The notes under the pieces were generated by a model, which worked only from the letters and a program-made list of their open reading frames with translations, ran no database searches and was not told where the DNA came from. Source: Tateyamaria sp. syn59 (GTDB lineage: Bacteria > Pseudomonadota > Alphaproteobacteria > Rhodobacterales > Rhodobacteraceae). Taken from it: DNA of 64,000 nt. How positions within the stretch are numbered: position 1 is the stretch's first letter; each line of letters starts with the position of its first letter. Below, piece by piece: positions 36,891-46,014 of this stretch. The translations under genes and the position numbers were made by a program. The stretch spans positions 171,008 through 235,007 of the forward strand of contig NZ_VCBA01000007.1 in NCBI RefSeq assembly GCF_007995245.1, in the 5' to 3' direction.

Positions 36891-37404
36891 GGGTCGCGTG
36901 ACTTTAAGTATATCAAAACGCACGGTCATCTTTTCGATAGTGTTTTTGGTTCAAGCGTTGTGTGCCGTGTTCTTTGTATCTGAAATTCTTGTTACTTTGC
37001 TGGGCCTGCCCATTGCGCCAATCAGTTGGCAGGTCCACGAACTGATCGAAATTGCGGCCGCTCTTGGTCTGATCATCGGGGTCGGCGTTGGCGCTTACAT
37101 GCTGCGCGCTGCAGTGCGCCGTTCCGAACATGTGGAAAGCCAGCTCCGCGCGGCCTCTGGCGCGTTTATGGAGCTGCTGGAGGACAAATTTACCTTGTGG
37201 GGTCTGACCCCAGCCGAACGAGACGTGGCGCTGTTTTCAATCAAAGGGTTCAGCACGCAGGACATCGCTGCATTGCGCGAAACATCCGAGGGGACGGTCA
37301 AGGCCCAGACCAATGCAATCTATCGCAAGGCTGGTGTCTCAGGCCGTCCGCAATTGCTCAGCCTGTTCATTGACGACCTGATGGAGGGACCTCTGCAGCA
37401 CTAG
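36877..37404 (+). CDS. Membrane-anchored LuxR-type helix-turn-helix regulator
   Basis: The 175-residue protein begins at ATG 36877 (GGAGG site). It has two N-terminal membrane helices (VIFSIVFLVQALCAVFFVSEIL and IEIAAALGLIIGVGVGAYML) with a short periplasmic loop, then a linker and a LuxR-type HTH (LTPAERDVALFSIKGFSTQDIAALRE ... KAQTNAIYRKAG). DNA-binding proteins held in the membrane are one-component sensors in the style of ToxR or CadC. It overlaps the PepSY-like gene, which suggests it senses or responds to those exported proteins (inference). Confidence 0.78.
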   Translation: MATTEGRVTLSISKRTVIFSIVFLVQALCAVFFVSEILVTLLGLPIAPISWQVHELIEIAAALGLIIGVGVGAYMLRAAVRRSEHVESQLRAASGAFMELLEDKFTLWGLTPAERDVALFSIKGFSTQDIAALRETSEGTVKAQTNAIYRKAGVSGRPQLLSLFIDDLMEGPLQH

Positions 37405-37769
37405 GCTGCGTGTTCTTTCAGGATTTCGAGAGGGACCACGTCAAGCGCCCTGAGATGCGTCGCCGTCAGGCTGACCTTGGGTGCACAGCCTTCCTCGTGT
37501 GCTTGCAGGAAACGTGATGCGCACAGGCACCAGCTGTCACCGGGGGCCAGCCCCTTGAACCGATACTCGGGTCGCGGTGTGCTCAAATCATTTCCGACAT
37601 ACTTGGAATAGGCCAGAAACTCTGCCGTCATGACGGCGCAAACGGTGTGGCTGCCCTGGTCCGCGGCGCAGGTGTTGCAGTGACCGTCACGGAAAAATCC
37701 GGTGACAGGGTCCATGCCGCAGAGCTCAAGCGTTGTGCCAAGTACGTTTACACTGTCGTCGGGTTGCAT
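37401..37769 (-). CDS. DUF2237 family protein
   Basis: The 122-residue protein is small and Cys-rich, with NTCAADQGSHTVCAVMT and WCLCASRFLQAHEEGCAPKV as the conserved blocks of DUF2237. The invariant cysteines may bind a metal. Function unknown. The stop overlaps tail-to-tail with the end of the LuxR-type gene. Confidence 0.85.
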   Translation of the reverse strand: MQPDDSVNVLGTTLELCGMDPVTGFFRDGHCNTCAADQGSHTVCAVMTAEFLAYSKYVGNDLSTPRPEYRFKGLAPGDSWCLCASRFLQAHEEGCAPKVSLTATHLRALDVVPLEILKEHAA

Positions 37770-37772
37770 TGT

Positions 37773-38939
37773 TCACTCCGTTGCGGCCACGATTTGGCGG
37801 AACATGTCAATATTCGCAGCGGTCACGCCCGCCTCGCGGAACTTTCGATCTGCGGCTGTTGTGACGATGACCACACCCGCCTGTTCGTCGATATAGAGGT
37901 ACTGACCGTAGATGCCACGCCCCATAAACTGTCCGTCGGATGCGCCAACGGGGATCCACCATTGATAACCGTACCCGGTCTTGCCTTCCGCTGTAGGCGC
38001 GTTGGGGCGTGTTGATGTTTTTATCCAGTCCGCGGGCACGATCTGCTGACCGTTCCACCGCCCGCCCTGCAGGATCATTTGGCCAAAGCGGGCGTAGTCG
38101 CGCGTCGTGATGTTCAGCCCACCAAGGACAAAGGCGACGCCGACGCCATCTGTGAGGTAAAGCGGGGACCGCTCCAACCCTAGCGGTTCGATGAGTTTCT
38201 GCGCCATCAGGTCAGGGATGTTGCGCCCTGTTGCGCCGCGGGCCACCATGCCGACGACATGGGTGTCGATGGACGTGTATTGCCATACATCGCCAGCGGG
38301 GGCGAAGGTGTCGGTCAAACCAGCAGCAAAGTCGTCCATCTTGCCGCCTAGGGCCAGGACCCGGCCCATCCTGTTGATATCACTGTGGTAATCCAGATAG
38401 TCTTCGTCGAATGTGATGCCGCTAGTCATTTGCAGCACATTCCGGATGGTCGCGCCATCATATGCACTGCCCCTCAGCATTGGCGCGTAATCCGTCACGG
38501 GTGCATCCAGCGACGCAATCGCGCCTTCGTCCACCAGAATGCCAAACAGGGCGGAAAGGTAGCTTTTGGCAACGGACCAGCTGACGCGCAGGTCGTCGGC
38601 GCCTGTTCCCTGGTAGTAGGCTTCGTGCACGATTTGCCCGTCCTTCAGGACGAGCGTCGACGTCACTGTTCGGTCAATAACCCAAGTCGCGTATCCGGAC
38701 GGCATCTCAAGCGGTGTGCCGATGGGGAGCGGACTGACCGGTGTGTCGCCTTTTGGAATCTCGCGATGCAGGAAGGCGCCATCCATGTTCGAAAAGTTCG
38801 ATACAATCCGCCCTTCATCGAACAACGTATTGACGGCAAGGAGGCGTGTGACCTCTTCGCGCTTCCACAATCCGATCATAACGGCGGCAATTATCAGAGC
38901 CAAACCTGCTCTGAGTATCCATTTAGCGACTTTCTTCAA
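37773..38939 (-). CDS. Serine hydrolase, beta-lactamase/esterase family
   Basis: The 388-residue protein has an N-terminal membrane helix or uncleaved signal (LALIIAAVMIGLW) and a penicillin-binding fold. It has the catalytic S-x-x-K in WSVAKSYLSAL (~122), a Y-x-N-like element (YTSIDTHVVG) and a later GYGYQWWIP block. Family members are esterases, peptidases or carboxypeptidase-like enzymes at the periplasm. It lies just upstream of the DUF2237 gene and may be in one transcript with it. Confidence 0.82.
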   Translation of the reverse strand: MKKVAKWILRAGLALIIAAVMIGLWKREEVTRLLAVNTLFDEGRIVSNFSNMDGAFLHREIPKGDTPVSPLPIGTPLEMPSGYATWVIDRTVTSTLVLKDGQIVHEAYYQGTGADDLRVSWSVAKSYLSALFGILVDEGAIASLDAPVTDYAPMLRGSAYDGATIRNVLQMTSGITFDEDYLDYHSDINRMGRVLALGGKMDDFAAGLTDTFAPAGDVWQYTSIDTHVVGMVARGATGRNIPDLMAQKLIEPLGLERSPLYLTDGVGVAFVLGGLNITTRDYARFGQMILQGGRWNGQQIVPADWIKTSTRPNAPTAEGKTGYGYQWWIPVGASDGQFMGRGIYGQYLYIDEQAGVVIVTTAADRKFREAGVTAANIDMFRQIVAATE

Positions 38940-39002
38940 TTCTATCCTCCGCCCTGATGCGATTTTCCGGAAATCGTCATTAGGAGTAAGCGCAGCGACC
39001 GC

Positions 39003-40037
39003 TTACGACGCCCATTTGATCCAACGGCCATGAAAATCGGCACGCCCAAGGTTCAGGGTGAGGTCGCCGGGCCACAAACGCAGGGTGAGTGCCGCGCCAA
39101 CGGCGCCCGTAGTGTCACCATCGGTTTCCATTTGCATCCACGCCAGCGGCGTCTCCGGGGTAGCAGCTGCGCCAGCCACTTCAATCATGGCAGTGCCGCG
39201 CGCTTGCGCGTCCGCCGGAAAATACTGCCACGCGACCGTGTGTTGGATCATGTGCATGTGCCCGTTAGGCACAGTCGCCAGACGCTGTTCGAGCCAGTCG
39301 ATGGCATCGCCTTGGTCCACCTTGGCTGTGAGCACGGATGTTGCCGCACGGGTCAACTCAACCCGGTGCGGCTGGTCGGCCCAGAGGTATGATAGTAGTG
39401 CCAAATGATCATTTTCATCCTGGAGATTCAAAGGGTTGAGGTCCACACCTGACCTATCCACAACCTGTGGATTTCCCTTTGCAGGCACCGGGCCGGTCCA
39501 GTCCGGCCTGAAGGTCAGCACCGGATCTTCTGGGCCGAAACTATGTGCGGGGGTGGCGAGTGCAAAATGGTCCCACATCAGGTTCAACCCGCCACTCGCG
39601 CCTAGTTCGGATAGCACGATGGGCCGGTCAAAGTGCGACAGCGCGACATGCGCCATCGGGATCAGCGCGGCGCTGCGCCGAACTTCGTTAGTCTGCGGCG
39701 CGTGCCGTGTCCAATCAAGGAAGAAATCTTCGTGTGTGGTCAGTGCGTTGAGGATCGCCTGTGCAAGCGTCGCGTCATCGACAGTGTTGGGTGGATAGGC
39801 TTGCATCAGGCCCGCGTCTTGGCTGCGCAGCACCAAGGCGTGCAGTCCGCCACCGATCCGGAGGGGAAGGGAATGCCCGGCGGGTCCAATATCTCCTTGA
39901 TATTCAGCCATTTTTTGACCGAGCGGCGTGTCCGGGTCCCAGTGTTCTGCTAGGATGTTCAGGACACGACCCATCAAGGGTGAGCCCATATGTGCGCAGG
40001 TTTCAGATTGATTCAAAAAGGCTTGGCGTAGGGTCAT
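39003..40037 (-). CDS. DUF2332 family protein
   Basis: The 344-residue cytoplasmic protein matches the DUF2332 layout: RLQ-type start (FLNQSETCAHMGSPLMG), HALVLRSQDAGL, ELGASGGLNLMWDHFAL and the C-terminal WMQME block. Its function is not known; the GASGGLNL block resembles a Rossmann-type glycine loop. It overlaps pth by 4 bases, so it is translated with it. Confidence 0.83.
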   Translation of the reverse strand: MTLRQAFLNQSETCAHMGSPLMGRVLNILAEHWDPDTPLGQKMAEYQGDIGPAGHSLPLRIGGGLHALVLRSQDAGLMQAYPPNTVDDATLAQAILNALTTHEDFFLDWTRHAPQTNEVRRSAALIPMAHVALSHFDRPIVLSELGASGGLNLMWDHFALATPAHSFGPEDPVLTFRPDWTGPVPAKGNPQVVDRSGVDLNPLNLQDENDHLALLSYLWADQPHRVELTRAATSVLTAKVDQGDAIDWLEQRLATVPNGHMHMIQHTVAWQYFPADAQARGTAMIEVAGAAATPETPLAWMQMETDGDTTGAVGAALTLRLWPGDLTLNLGRADFHGRWIKWAS

Positions 40038-40717
40038 GAAAAACGGTCCATAAGTTTCTGCAGTGGCGACCTTGCGTCAGGTTCGTCTATCGTTTTTGGA
40101 TCTGAAGCGCTTGTTTTGGTTTCCTTTTCTACCGTCTTGCTGGATCGCGGCGGTGCGACGCGCAAGGCGACTGCATTCATGAACTTTGCGCCATCACCAA
40201 GCGCCAGGTGTGGGGCGCCGTCGGAACAGCCACGTATGACATCGTCAAGCCATGCGTCGTCCGCCTTCGGAAAATCGCGCAGCACGTAACCGGGCACGGC
40301 ATCCTTGTGACCCGGATGTCCTACTCCAAGGCGAACGCGGGCATAATCCGCGCCGATATGCGCATGGATCGACCGCAGACCGTTGTGCCCGGCGTGCCCT
40401 CCACCCACCTTCCAGCGCACCTTGCCCGGGGCGAGGTCGATTTCGTCATGTAAGACAATGACATCCTTGGGCTCTAGCTTGTGAAACCGCATCGCGGCGC
40501 CGACGCTGTCGCCCGATTTATTCATGTAGGTTTCAGGCTTCAGCAGGATCGCGCGGGTCGATCCGAACCGTCCTTCGGACACCGAGCCCTGGTGCTTGGA
40601 CTTCCATACCGGAAAGCCGTGATCGGACGCGATGCGGTCGAGGACCATAAAGCCGATATTGTGACGGTTGCGCGCATATTTCGGGCCTGGATTGCCCAGA
40701 CCGACGATGAGTTTCAT
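40034..40717 (-). CDS. pth: Peptidyl-tRNA hydrolase
   Basis: The 227-residue enzyme starts at ATG 40717 behind a strong GGGAGG site. It has GLGNPGPKYARNRHNIGF (catalytic His ~20), LLKPETYMNKSGDSV and GHNGLRSI. It recycles peptidyl-tRNA. A 40-residue polar C-terminal extension rich in Lys/Ser/Thr follows the core, which is unusual but tolerated. It follows rplY, as in many bacteria. Confidence 0.93.
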   Translation of the reverse strand: MKLIVGLGNPGPKYARNRHNIGFMVLDRIASDHGFPVWKSKHQGSVSEGRFGSTRAILLKPETYMNKSGDSVGAAMRFHKLEPKDVIVLHDEIDLAPGKVRWKVGGGHAGHNGLRSIHAHIGADYARVRLGVGHPGHKDAVPGYVLRDFPKADDAWLDDVIRGCSDGAPHLALGDGAKFMNAVALRVAPPRSSKTVEKETKTSASDPKTIDEPDARSPLQKLMDRFS

Positions 40718-40941
40718 GAACGCCTCCCGTAGATGTTGCAGCGCAGCATAGGGACCGGGCCGGGCATGGTCCAGCATGTGTAAATGCACCCTGTGGTGGC
40801 AATATCGCAGAGCGTGAGGCAGCGATGCACAGCCTAGCTAACCACCGGCCCATTTAAATCAGGCGCATGCGGTAAAATTCAGTAGAGGCTGTCGTTTTCC
40901 ACGAAACTCAGTGCAGGTGCTAGATCACCATCACCCGAAAG

Positions 40942-40970
40942 AAAAAGGCCGCCCCGGATCGGAGCGGCCT
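40942..40970 (-). terminator. Rho-independent terminator of rplY (minus strand)
   Basis: On the minus strand: AGGCCGCTCC-GATCC-GGGGCGGCCT followed by TTTTTC. It lies 26 bases after the rplY stop and separates it from pth, so pth has its own promoter in 40718-40940. Confidence 0.9.
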
Positions 40971-40996
40971 AATCTCAAACTGCACAGAGGCGAGGA

Positions 40997-41638
40997 TTAT
41001 TCTTCGCCAGCCTCTTCAGTTGCGTCTTCGCCTTCAGCGTCGCCCTCTTCATTCTCGGACGAGCGCAGGCCGGACGGTGCCGTGATCGTCGCAATCACGA
41101 AGTCACGGTCGATGGTCGGCTTGGCACCTGTTGGCAGCGTCACGGAAGAGATTGTGATGCTGTCGCCGACTTCCGCGCCGCTCACGTCGATTGTGATGCT
41201 TTCGGGGATGTCACCAGCTGTCACGACCAGTTCCACCTCGGGGCGGACCAGGGACAGCACGCCGCCCTTTTTCAGGCCGGGCGATACGTCTTCGCCTTCC
41301 ACTTCAACACCGATGAAAAGGTTGATCTTGGTGGTGCGGCGCAGGCGCATGAAGTCCACGTGCGTCGGCAGGTCCTTGACCACGTCGCGCTGCACATCGC
41401 GGCAGATGACGCGGACGTCCTCGTGGCCTTCGACCTTCATGTTGAACAGCGTCGACTTGAACCGACCGGCTTTCAACATCTTGAACAGCTTGTTGAAGGG
41501 CAGATTGATCGGCAGCGGATCTGCGTCGCCACCAAAAACAATCCCTGGAACCATGCCGTCGCGGCGGGCCTGACGAGCGGCGCCCTTGCCTGTCCCCGTA
41601 CGTTCCAGGGCTTCGAGATCAGGAATCTCTCCAGCCAT
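40997..41638 (-). CDS. rplY: 50S ribosomal protein L25/general stress protein Ctc
   Basis: The 213-residue long form has the L25 5S-rRNA-binding domain at the N-terminus ([21 protein letters not shown]) and a C-terminal TL5/Ctc domain, ending in an acidic tail ([14 protein letters not shown]). It starts at ATG 41638. Confidence 0.93.
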   Translation of the reverse strand: MAGEIPDLEALERTGTGKGAARQARRDGMVPGIVFGGDADPLPINLPFNKLFKMLKAGRFKSTLFNMKVEGHEDVRVICRDVQRDVVKDLPTHVDFMRLRRTTKINLFIGVEVEGEDVSPGLKKGGVLSLVRPEVELVVTAGDIPESITIDVSGAEVGDSITISSVTLPTGAKPTIDRDFVIATITAPSGLRSSENEEGDAEGEDATEEAGEE

Positions 41639-41786
41639 ATGTATTCTCCAAAGTTAGGGCAGGGTGCCTCCAAGGCTGTCACCCCGCGTGAAGGCTGCGC
41701 TATAGACCGGTTTTGGGGCCGTGAAAAGACGCAAAATACCTTGCTGAGGGCTGGACGAGGTGAGGGCCCCGTGTCACCGCTGGGAC

Positions 41787-42959
41787 ATGAGACTTCTGGA
41801 TGACATCATCGCCTCGCGCCGCGCCCTGATGGGCTTTGTCATCGTGGGCTTTGGCTGGGCTGCGTTCTCTGCCCAGATGCCGGTGATCAAGGGGCAGATC
41901 GGTGTAAGTGACGGGGCCTGGGGCACGCTGATCCTGATCGGGTCAACCGGCGCGATCATGGCGATGTGGCTGGCGCCGCTGTTGCACCGTCTGATTGGGC
42001 GGTGGGCGATGATTGCGGGCGCTGCGGTGATGGCGTCGGGCTTTGTGCTGGCGGGGACCGCGCAGACGTCGCTGGTGATGGGCATCGCGCTGTTTCTGGC
42101 AGCGGGCGGGTCCGGGATTGCGGACGTGCTGGCCAATGCCGAGGTGAGCGAGGCCGAGGCCAGCACGGGCCGGTCGCTGATGAACCTGAACCATGGTTTG
42201 TTTTCGGTGTCCTACGCGCTGGCTGCTGTGGCGGTGGGTGTGGCACGTGAGGGCGGGTATGGGCCGGTCGCCATTTTTTCGGTGCTCGTGCTGGCGGTGG
42301 CCATTCTAAGCCCGTGGCTGATCCTGCCGGTGCGGACGCTGACCGAGGAGGACACGCAGGACGCCAGCGGCATGCCGCGTCTTCTGGTTTGGGTTGGCGG
42401 TCTGGTTGTCCTGTCGGCCTTTCTGGGAGAGGCCGCGTCCGAGGGCTGGTCCGCCTTGCACGTGGAGCGGACGCTGGGCGGTGGCCCGGCTGAGGGCGCG
42501 ATGGGGCCGGCGCTGCTGGCCACTGGCATGGCCGTGGGACGTCTGGGCGGGCACATCTTTGGCGCAAGCTGGCCGCCCTTCCGGGTGATGGTTGTGGCGT
42601 CGTGCATTGCCGGTCTTGGGCTGGCGCTTGCCGGTATGGCGACAGGGCTGCCCATGGCCTATGCCGGGTTCCTGCTGGGCGGTCTTGGTGTGTCGGTCGT
42701 TGGCCCCTTAGCGCTTGGACTGGTGGGTCAGGCCGTGCGCCCGAAATACCGTCTGGCCGCGATCAGCCAGGCCGCTGCCCTTGGCTATGCCGCCTTCTTC
42801 CTGGGCCCCGTCATCATGGGCTTTGTCGCCGAGGGCTTTGGTTTGCGCGTGTCTTTCTACGTGGTCGCGGGCATCATGTTTGCGGTCGCAGCAGTCCTCC
42901 TCCCGTCATGGGGACGGATGCTTGGCCGCCAACGCGCGCATATCCCTTCTTCTGGCTAA
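41787..42959 (+). CDS. MFS transporter
   Basis: The 390-residue protein (ATG at 41787) has about 12 hydrophobic helices rich in Gly/Ala, with a central loop (TLTEEDTQDASGMPRL) of the usual length. It resembles the FucP/YbjJ-type inner-membrane permeases (GDAWGTLILIG and LLGGLGVSVVGP). The substrate is unknown. It is divergent from rplY and followed by a G-rich hairpin. Confidence 0.8.
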   Translation: MRLLDDIIASRRALMGFVIVGFGWAAFSAQMPVIKGQIGVSDGAWGTLILIGSTGAIMAMWLAPLLHRLIGRWAMIAGAAVMASGFVLAGTAQTSLVMGIALFLAAGGSGIADVLANAEVSEAEASTGRSLMNLNHGLFSVSYALAAVAVGVAREGGYGPVAIFSVLVLAVAILSPWLILPVRTLTEEDTQDASGMPRLLVWVGGLVVLSAFLGEAASEGWSALHVERTLGGGPAEGAMGPALLATGMAVGRLGGHIFGASWPPFRVMVVASCIAGLGLALAGMATGLPMAYAGFLLGGLGVSVVGPLALGLVGQAVRPKYRLAAISQAAALGYAAFFLGPVIMGFVAEGFGLRVSFYVVAGIMFAVAAVLLPSWGRMLGRQRAHIPSSG

Positions 42960-42975
42960 AAATACCTCGGGGGGT

Positions 42976-42995
42976 CTGGGGGGCTGGCCCCCCAG
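42976..42995. repeat. G/C-rich intergenic hairpin, copy 2
   Basis: Arms CTGGGGGGC and GCCCCCCAG with a 2-base loop, between the convergent MFS and lldD-like genes. A GTATTTTT-like tract lies beside it (42956-42964, reverse). The same pairing of motifs occurs around 46721-46770. Confidence 0.6.
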
Positions 42996-43026
42996 CCGGT
43001 CGCCGCGGGGCACCGCGGCGAAATCC

Positions 43027-44190
43027 CTATTGCCAACGCCCTTCGAACCCTTCGGGCACCAGCAGGTTATGCTGCCCGAGATTGGCCACGTTCGTTTCAC
43101 CACACAGCGCCATTGTCGTGTCGAGTTCCTTGTGGATGACGTTCAGCGCCTCGGTCACACCCTGTTGGCCCATCGCACCCAGACCGTAGACAAAAGCGCG
43201 GCCGATATAGGTGCCCTTGGCCCCCATGGCGAGCGCCTTGAGCACGTCCTGACCCGAGCGGATGCCGCTGTCGAGATGCACTTCGACCTGATCGCCCACC
43301 GCGTCGAGGATCGAGGGCAGGGCGCGGATGGAGCTGAGCGCGCCGTCGAGCTGCCGTCCGCCGTGGTTTGATACGACGATGGCGTCGGCGCCGACCTTGA
43401 GCGCCATCTTGGCGTCGTCGGCATCGAGGATGCCCTTGAGGATGACCTTGCTGCCCCATTGCTCTTTCAGCTTGGCGACCTTGGACCAGTCGAGGGTCGG
43501 ATCGAATTGCTCGGCTGTCCATGCGCCGAGCGAGGAGGCATCGCTGATGCCGTCCACGTGGCCCACGATGTTTCCGAACTCGCGGCGCTTGGCCGACAGC
43601 ATCTCGATCCCCCAGGCCCATTTGGTGGCGAGGTTCGCGATGGTCTTGGCCGTGAGTTTGGGCGGGGCCGAGAGGCCGTTTTTCAGGTCCTTGTGCCGCT
43701 GGCCGAGGATTTGCAGATCGAGCGTGATGACGAGGGCGGCGCAGTTCGCGTCCTTGGCCCGCTGGATCAGGCGGGCGACGTAGTCCTGATCCTTCATCGT
43801 GTAGAGCTGGAACCAGAAGGGAGCGTCGGTGAAGCCAGCCACATCCTCGATCGAGTTGATGGACATGGTGGAGAGCGTAAAGGGAACGCCGAATTTCTCG
43901 GCCGCGCGCGCGGCTTTCATTTCGCCATCGGCGTGCTGCATGCCGGTGAGTCCTACCGGGGCGAGGGCGACGGGCATGGCGACGTCCTGGCCGATCATCT
44001 GGGATTTGGTCGAGCGGCCCGACATGTCGACGGCCACGCGCTGGCGCAGACGGATGTCATCGAAGTCCGAGGAATTGTCGCGGAATGTCTGTTCCGTCCA
44101 GCTGCCGGATTCGCAGTAATCGTAGAACATGCGCGGCACGCGGCGTTCGTAGATGCGTTTGAGATCGTCGATTGTGGTGATGACGGGCAT
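43027..44190 (-). CDS. lldD: FMN-dependent alpha-hydroxy acid dehydrogenase (L-lactate dehydrogenase-type)
   Basis: The 387-residue protein (ATG 44190, MPVITTIDDL; 12 more residues upstream are possible) has the family blocks FYDYCESGSWTEQTF, VALAPVGLTG, ITLDLQILGQRHKDLKNGL, SNHGGRQLDG (catalytic His/Arg) and DSGIRSGQDVLKALAMGA. It oxidises L-lactate or a related 2-hydroxy acid using FMN at the membrane. The gene symbol is by family; the substrate is inferred. Confidence 0.82.
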   Translation of the reverse strand: MPVITTIDDLKRIYERRVPRMFYDYCESGSWTEQTFRDNSSDFDDIRLRQRVAVDMSGRSTKSQMIGQDVAMPVALAPVGLTGMQHADGEMKAARAAEKFGVPFTLSTMSINSIEDVAGFTDAPFWFQLYTMKDQDYVARLIQRAKDANCAALVITLDLQILGQRHKDLKNGLSAPPKLTAKTIANLATKWAWGIEMLSAKRREFGNIVGHVDGISDASSLGAWTAEQFDPTLDWSKVAKLKEQWGSKVILKGILDADDAKMALKVGADAIVVSNHGGRQLDGALSSIRALPSILDAVGDQVEVHLDSGIRSGQDVLKALAMGAKGTYIGRAFVYGLGAMGQQGVTEALNVIHKELDTTMALCGETNVANLGQHNLLVPEGFEGRWQ

Positions 44191-44273
44191 GGCAAACTTC
44201 CGATATTGGTCAGGTTTGGTTACCAATTTCCGGGTTTCGGGGCAAGCGGAGATGCGTCTCAGGTTATTAAGTT

Positions 44274-44333
44274 CGATATAGTACTTGTTTGGTGCGATAT
44301 CGTATTATATCCAAGATGTAGTTCGAAATCGTA
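44274..44333. promoter_or_regulatory. Three copies of a CGATATCGTA-like motif upstream of the nitroreductase gene
   Basis: Copies start at 44274 (CGATATAGTA), 44295 (CGATATCGTA) and 44324 (CGAAATCGTA), 21 and 29 bases apart. The middle copy is nearly palindromic. They lie 16-75 bases before a nitroreductase-type gene whose operon encodes a MarR regulator, so they are candidate MarR operators. Confidence 0.55.
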
Positions 44334-44348
44334 CAAAAGGAGCATCCG

Positions 44349-45494
44349 ATGTCTTTCACTCGTCGCAAAACCCTCGCTCTGCTTGGGGGTGGTTCAATTC
44401 TGGCAGCGTCTGGCGCAGGCGCTTACGCCGTCACCCGCATGCCGCAAACGGCGCTGAAGCCGTGGGAGGTCGCAGGCACCTATGCCGAGCCGCGCATGCG
44501 TGCGTTGTCCTATGCCATCCTCGCGCCTAACCCGCACAACCGTCAGCCGTGGCAGGTGGACCTGCGCACCGAGGGTGAGGTGACCTTGCGCGTGGATACT
44601 GACCGGTTGCTGCCGCACACGGACCCGTTCAACCGGCAAATCGTGATTGGTCTGGGGTGCTTCTTGGAACTCATGGCTCTCGCGGCGGCCGATCAGGGCT
44701 ATGGCGTTGAGTTTGATCTGTTCCCGGATGGGGAAGATCCCGAGGGGTTGGACCATCGTCGTGTGGCGGTGGCCCGTTTCATCGCAGGGGCGGGCACGCC
44801 TGAGCCGGGGCTGTTCGGACAGGTGATGCACCGCCGGTCCCTCAAGGAGCCGTTTGATACGGACCGGCCAGTGGATCAGGCGGCGCTGGATGCGGTTCTG
44901 GGTGCTGCGACCCGCACGGCTGTTGCGGGGTCTGTCGATCCCGATGACATTGCCGCCTTGCGGGTGCTCAGTCATGATGCGCTGCGGATCGAGATTGAGA
45001 CGCCGCACACCTACAAGGAAAGCGTGGACCTGTTCCGTATTGGTCGGCGCGAGGTGGATGCCAATCCCGACGGCATCGATTTTACAGGACCGATGTTCGA
45101 GGCGATGGCCCTGACCGGCACCTTTACGCGGGAGGCGGCGCTGGACCGCAAGTCGATGGCCTATACCGAAGGGCTGAAGGCCGTTTTTGCCAACACCGAC
45201 ACGGCCATGGGGCATCTGTGGCAGGTGACACCGACCAACACGCGCGCCGACCAGATCGCGGCGGGGCGTGACTGGCTGCGCCTGAACCTGGCAGCGACAG
45301 GGGCGGGGCTTGGTATGCAGCCGCTGAGCCAGGCGCTGCAGGAATATCCGGAGATGCGAGCGCTTTACACCGAAGTGCATGACAGGCTGGCACCGGGCGG
45401 TGGAACCGTGCAAATGTTTGCGCGGATCGGATACGGCCCCGACATCCCGCAAAGCCCCAGGTGGGATATAGAAAGCAAGATCGTGCATGCGTGA
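44349..45494 (+). CDS. Nitroreductase/Acg-like FMN-binding protein with Tat signal
   Basis: The 381-residue protein begins with a twin-arginine signal (TRRKTLALLGGGS) and a hydrophobic stretch to about residue 28, so it is probably exported folded with its cofactor. The rest has nitroreductase-fold blocks (ILAPNPHNRQPW, HRRSLKEPF and AATGAGLGMQPLSQ). Acg-type proteins can sequester flavin or reduce quinones and nitro compounds. It overlaps the MarR gene by 8 bases. Confidence 0.8.
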   Translation: MSFTRRKTLALLGGGSILAASGAGAYAVTRMPQTALKPWEVAGTYAEPRMRALSYAILAPNPHNRQPWQVDLRTEGEVTLRVDTDRLLPHTDPFNRQIVIGLGCFLELMALAAADQGYGVEFDLFPDGEDPEGLDHRRVAVARFIAGAGTPEPGLFGQVMHRRSLKEPFDTDRPVDQAALDAVLGAATRTAVAGSVDPDDIAALRVLSHDALRIEIETPHTYKESVDLFRIGRREVDANPDGIDFTGPMFEAMALTGTFTREAALDRKSMAYTEGLKAVFANTDTAMGHLWQVTPTNTRADQIAAGRDWLRLNLAATGAGLGMQPLSQALQEYPEMRALYTEVHDRLAPGGGTVQMFARIGYGPDIPQSPRWDIESKIVHA

Positions 45495-45933
45495 CACTGA
45501 CCCGTCGGTCTTTTTCGAAGTGTTCAACGAGATCGGCATTATTGAACAGTTGAGCCGCGCCATTCTGGAGGCGCGGCTGCCCTATGGACTGATCGCACCC
45601 CATTTCACGGTGTTGAACCATCTGACGCGCGTGAGTGACGGTCGCACGCCCATGGAGATGGCGCGGGCCTTTCAGGTGCCCAAGACCTCGATGACCCACA
45701 CGTTGAAGGGGCTGGAGGAGCACGGGTTGGTGGAGATGCGCCCGAATCCCGAGGACGGGCGGTCAAAGCGGGTGTGGCTGACCGACAAGGGGCGCGAAGT
45801 GCGTGCCGATACAATTGCGGCCCTTGGCCCGGAGTTTGCGAAACTCGCTGAGGATTTTGATGTGGCCCGGCTGGTTGAGATCCGGCCCGTATTGACCGAA
45901 TTGCGTGAATATCTGGACGCGGCGCGGGATTGA
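45487..45933 (+). CDS. MarR-family transcriptional regulator
   Basis: The 148-residue protein has the MarR winged helix: LPYGLIAPHFTVLNHL, MEMARAFQVPKTSMTHTLKGLEEHGLV (recognition helix) and a wing RPNPEDGRSKRVWLTDKG. It overlaps the nitroreductase gene by 8 bases, so it probably represses its own operon through the repeats at 44274-44333. The ligand may be an electrophile or quinone (inference). Confidence 0.85.
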   Translation: MRDTDPSVFFEVFNEIGIIEQLSRAILEARLPYGLIAPHFTVLNHLTRVSDGRTPMEMARAFQVPKTSMTHTLKGLEEHGLVEMRPNPEDGRSKRVWLTDKGREVRADTIAALGPEFAKLAEDFDVARLVEIRPVLTELREYLDAARD

Positions 45934-46014
45934 GCGCGGGTGGGCGCAGGACACCTGCGCCTTACCGGTCCGTCCCCATTGCCCCTGTCTGCGACCCGCG
46001 CTACACGGCGCGCC

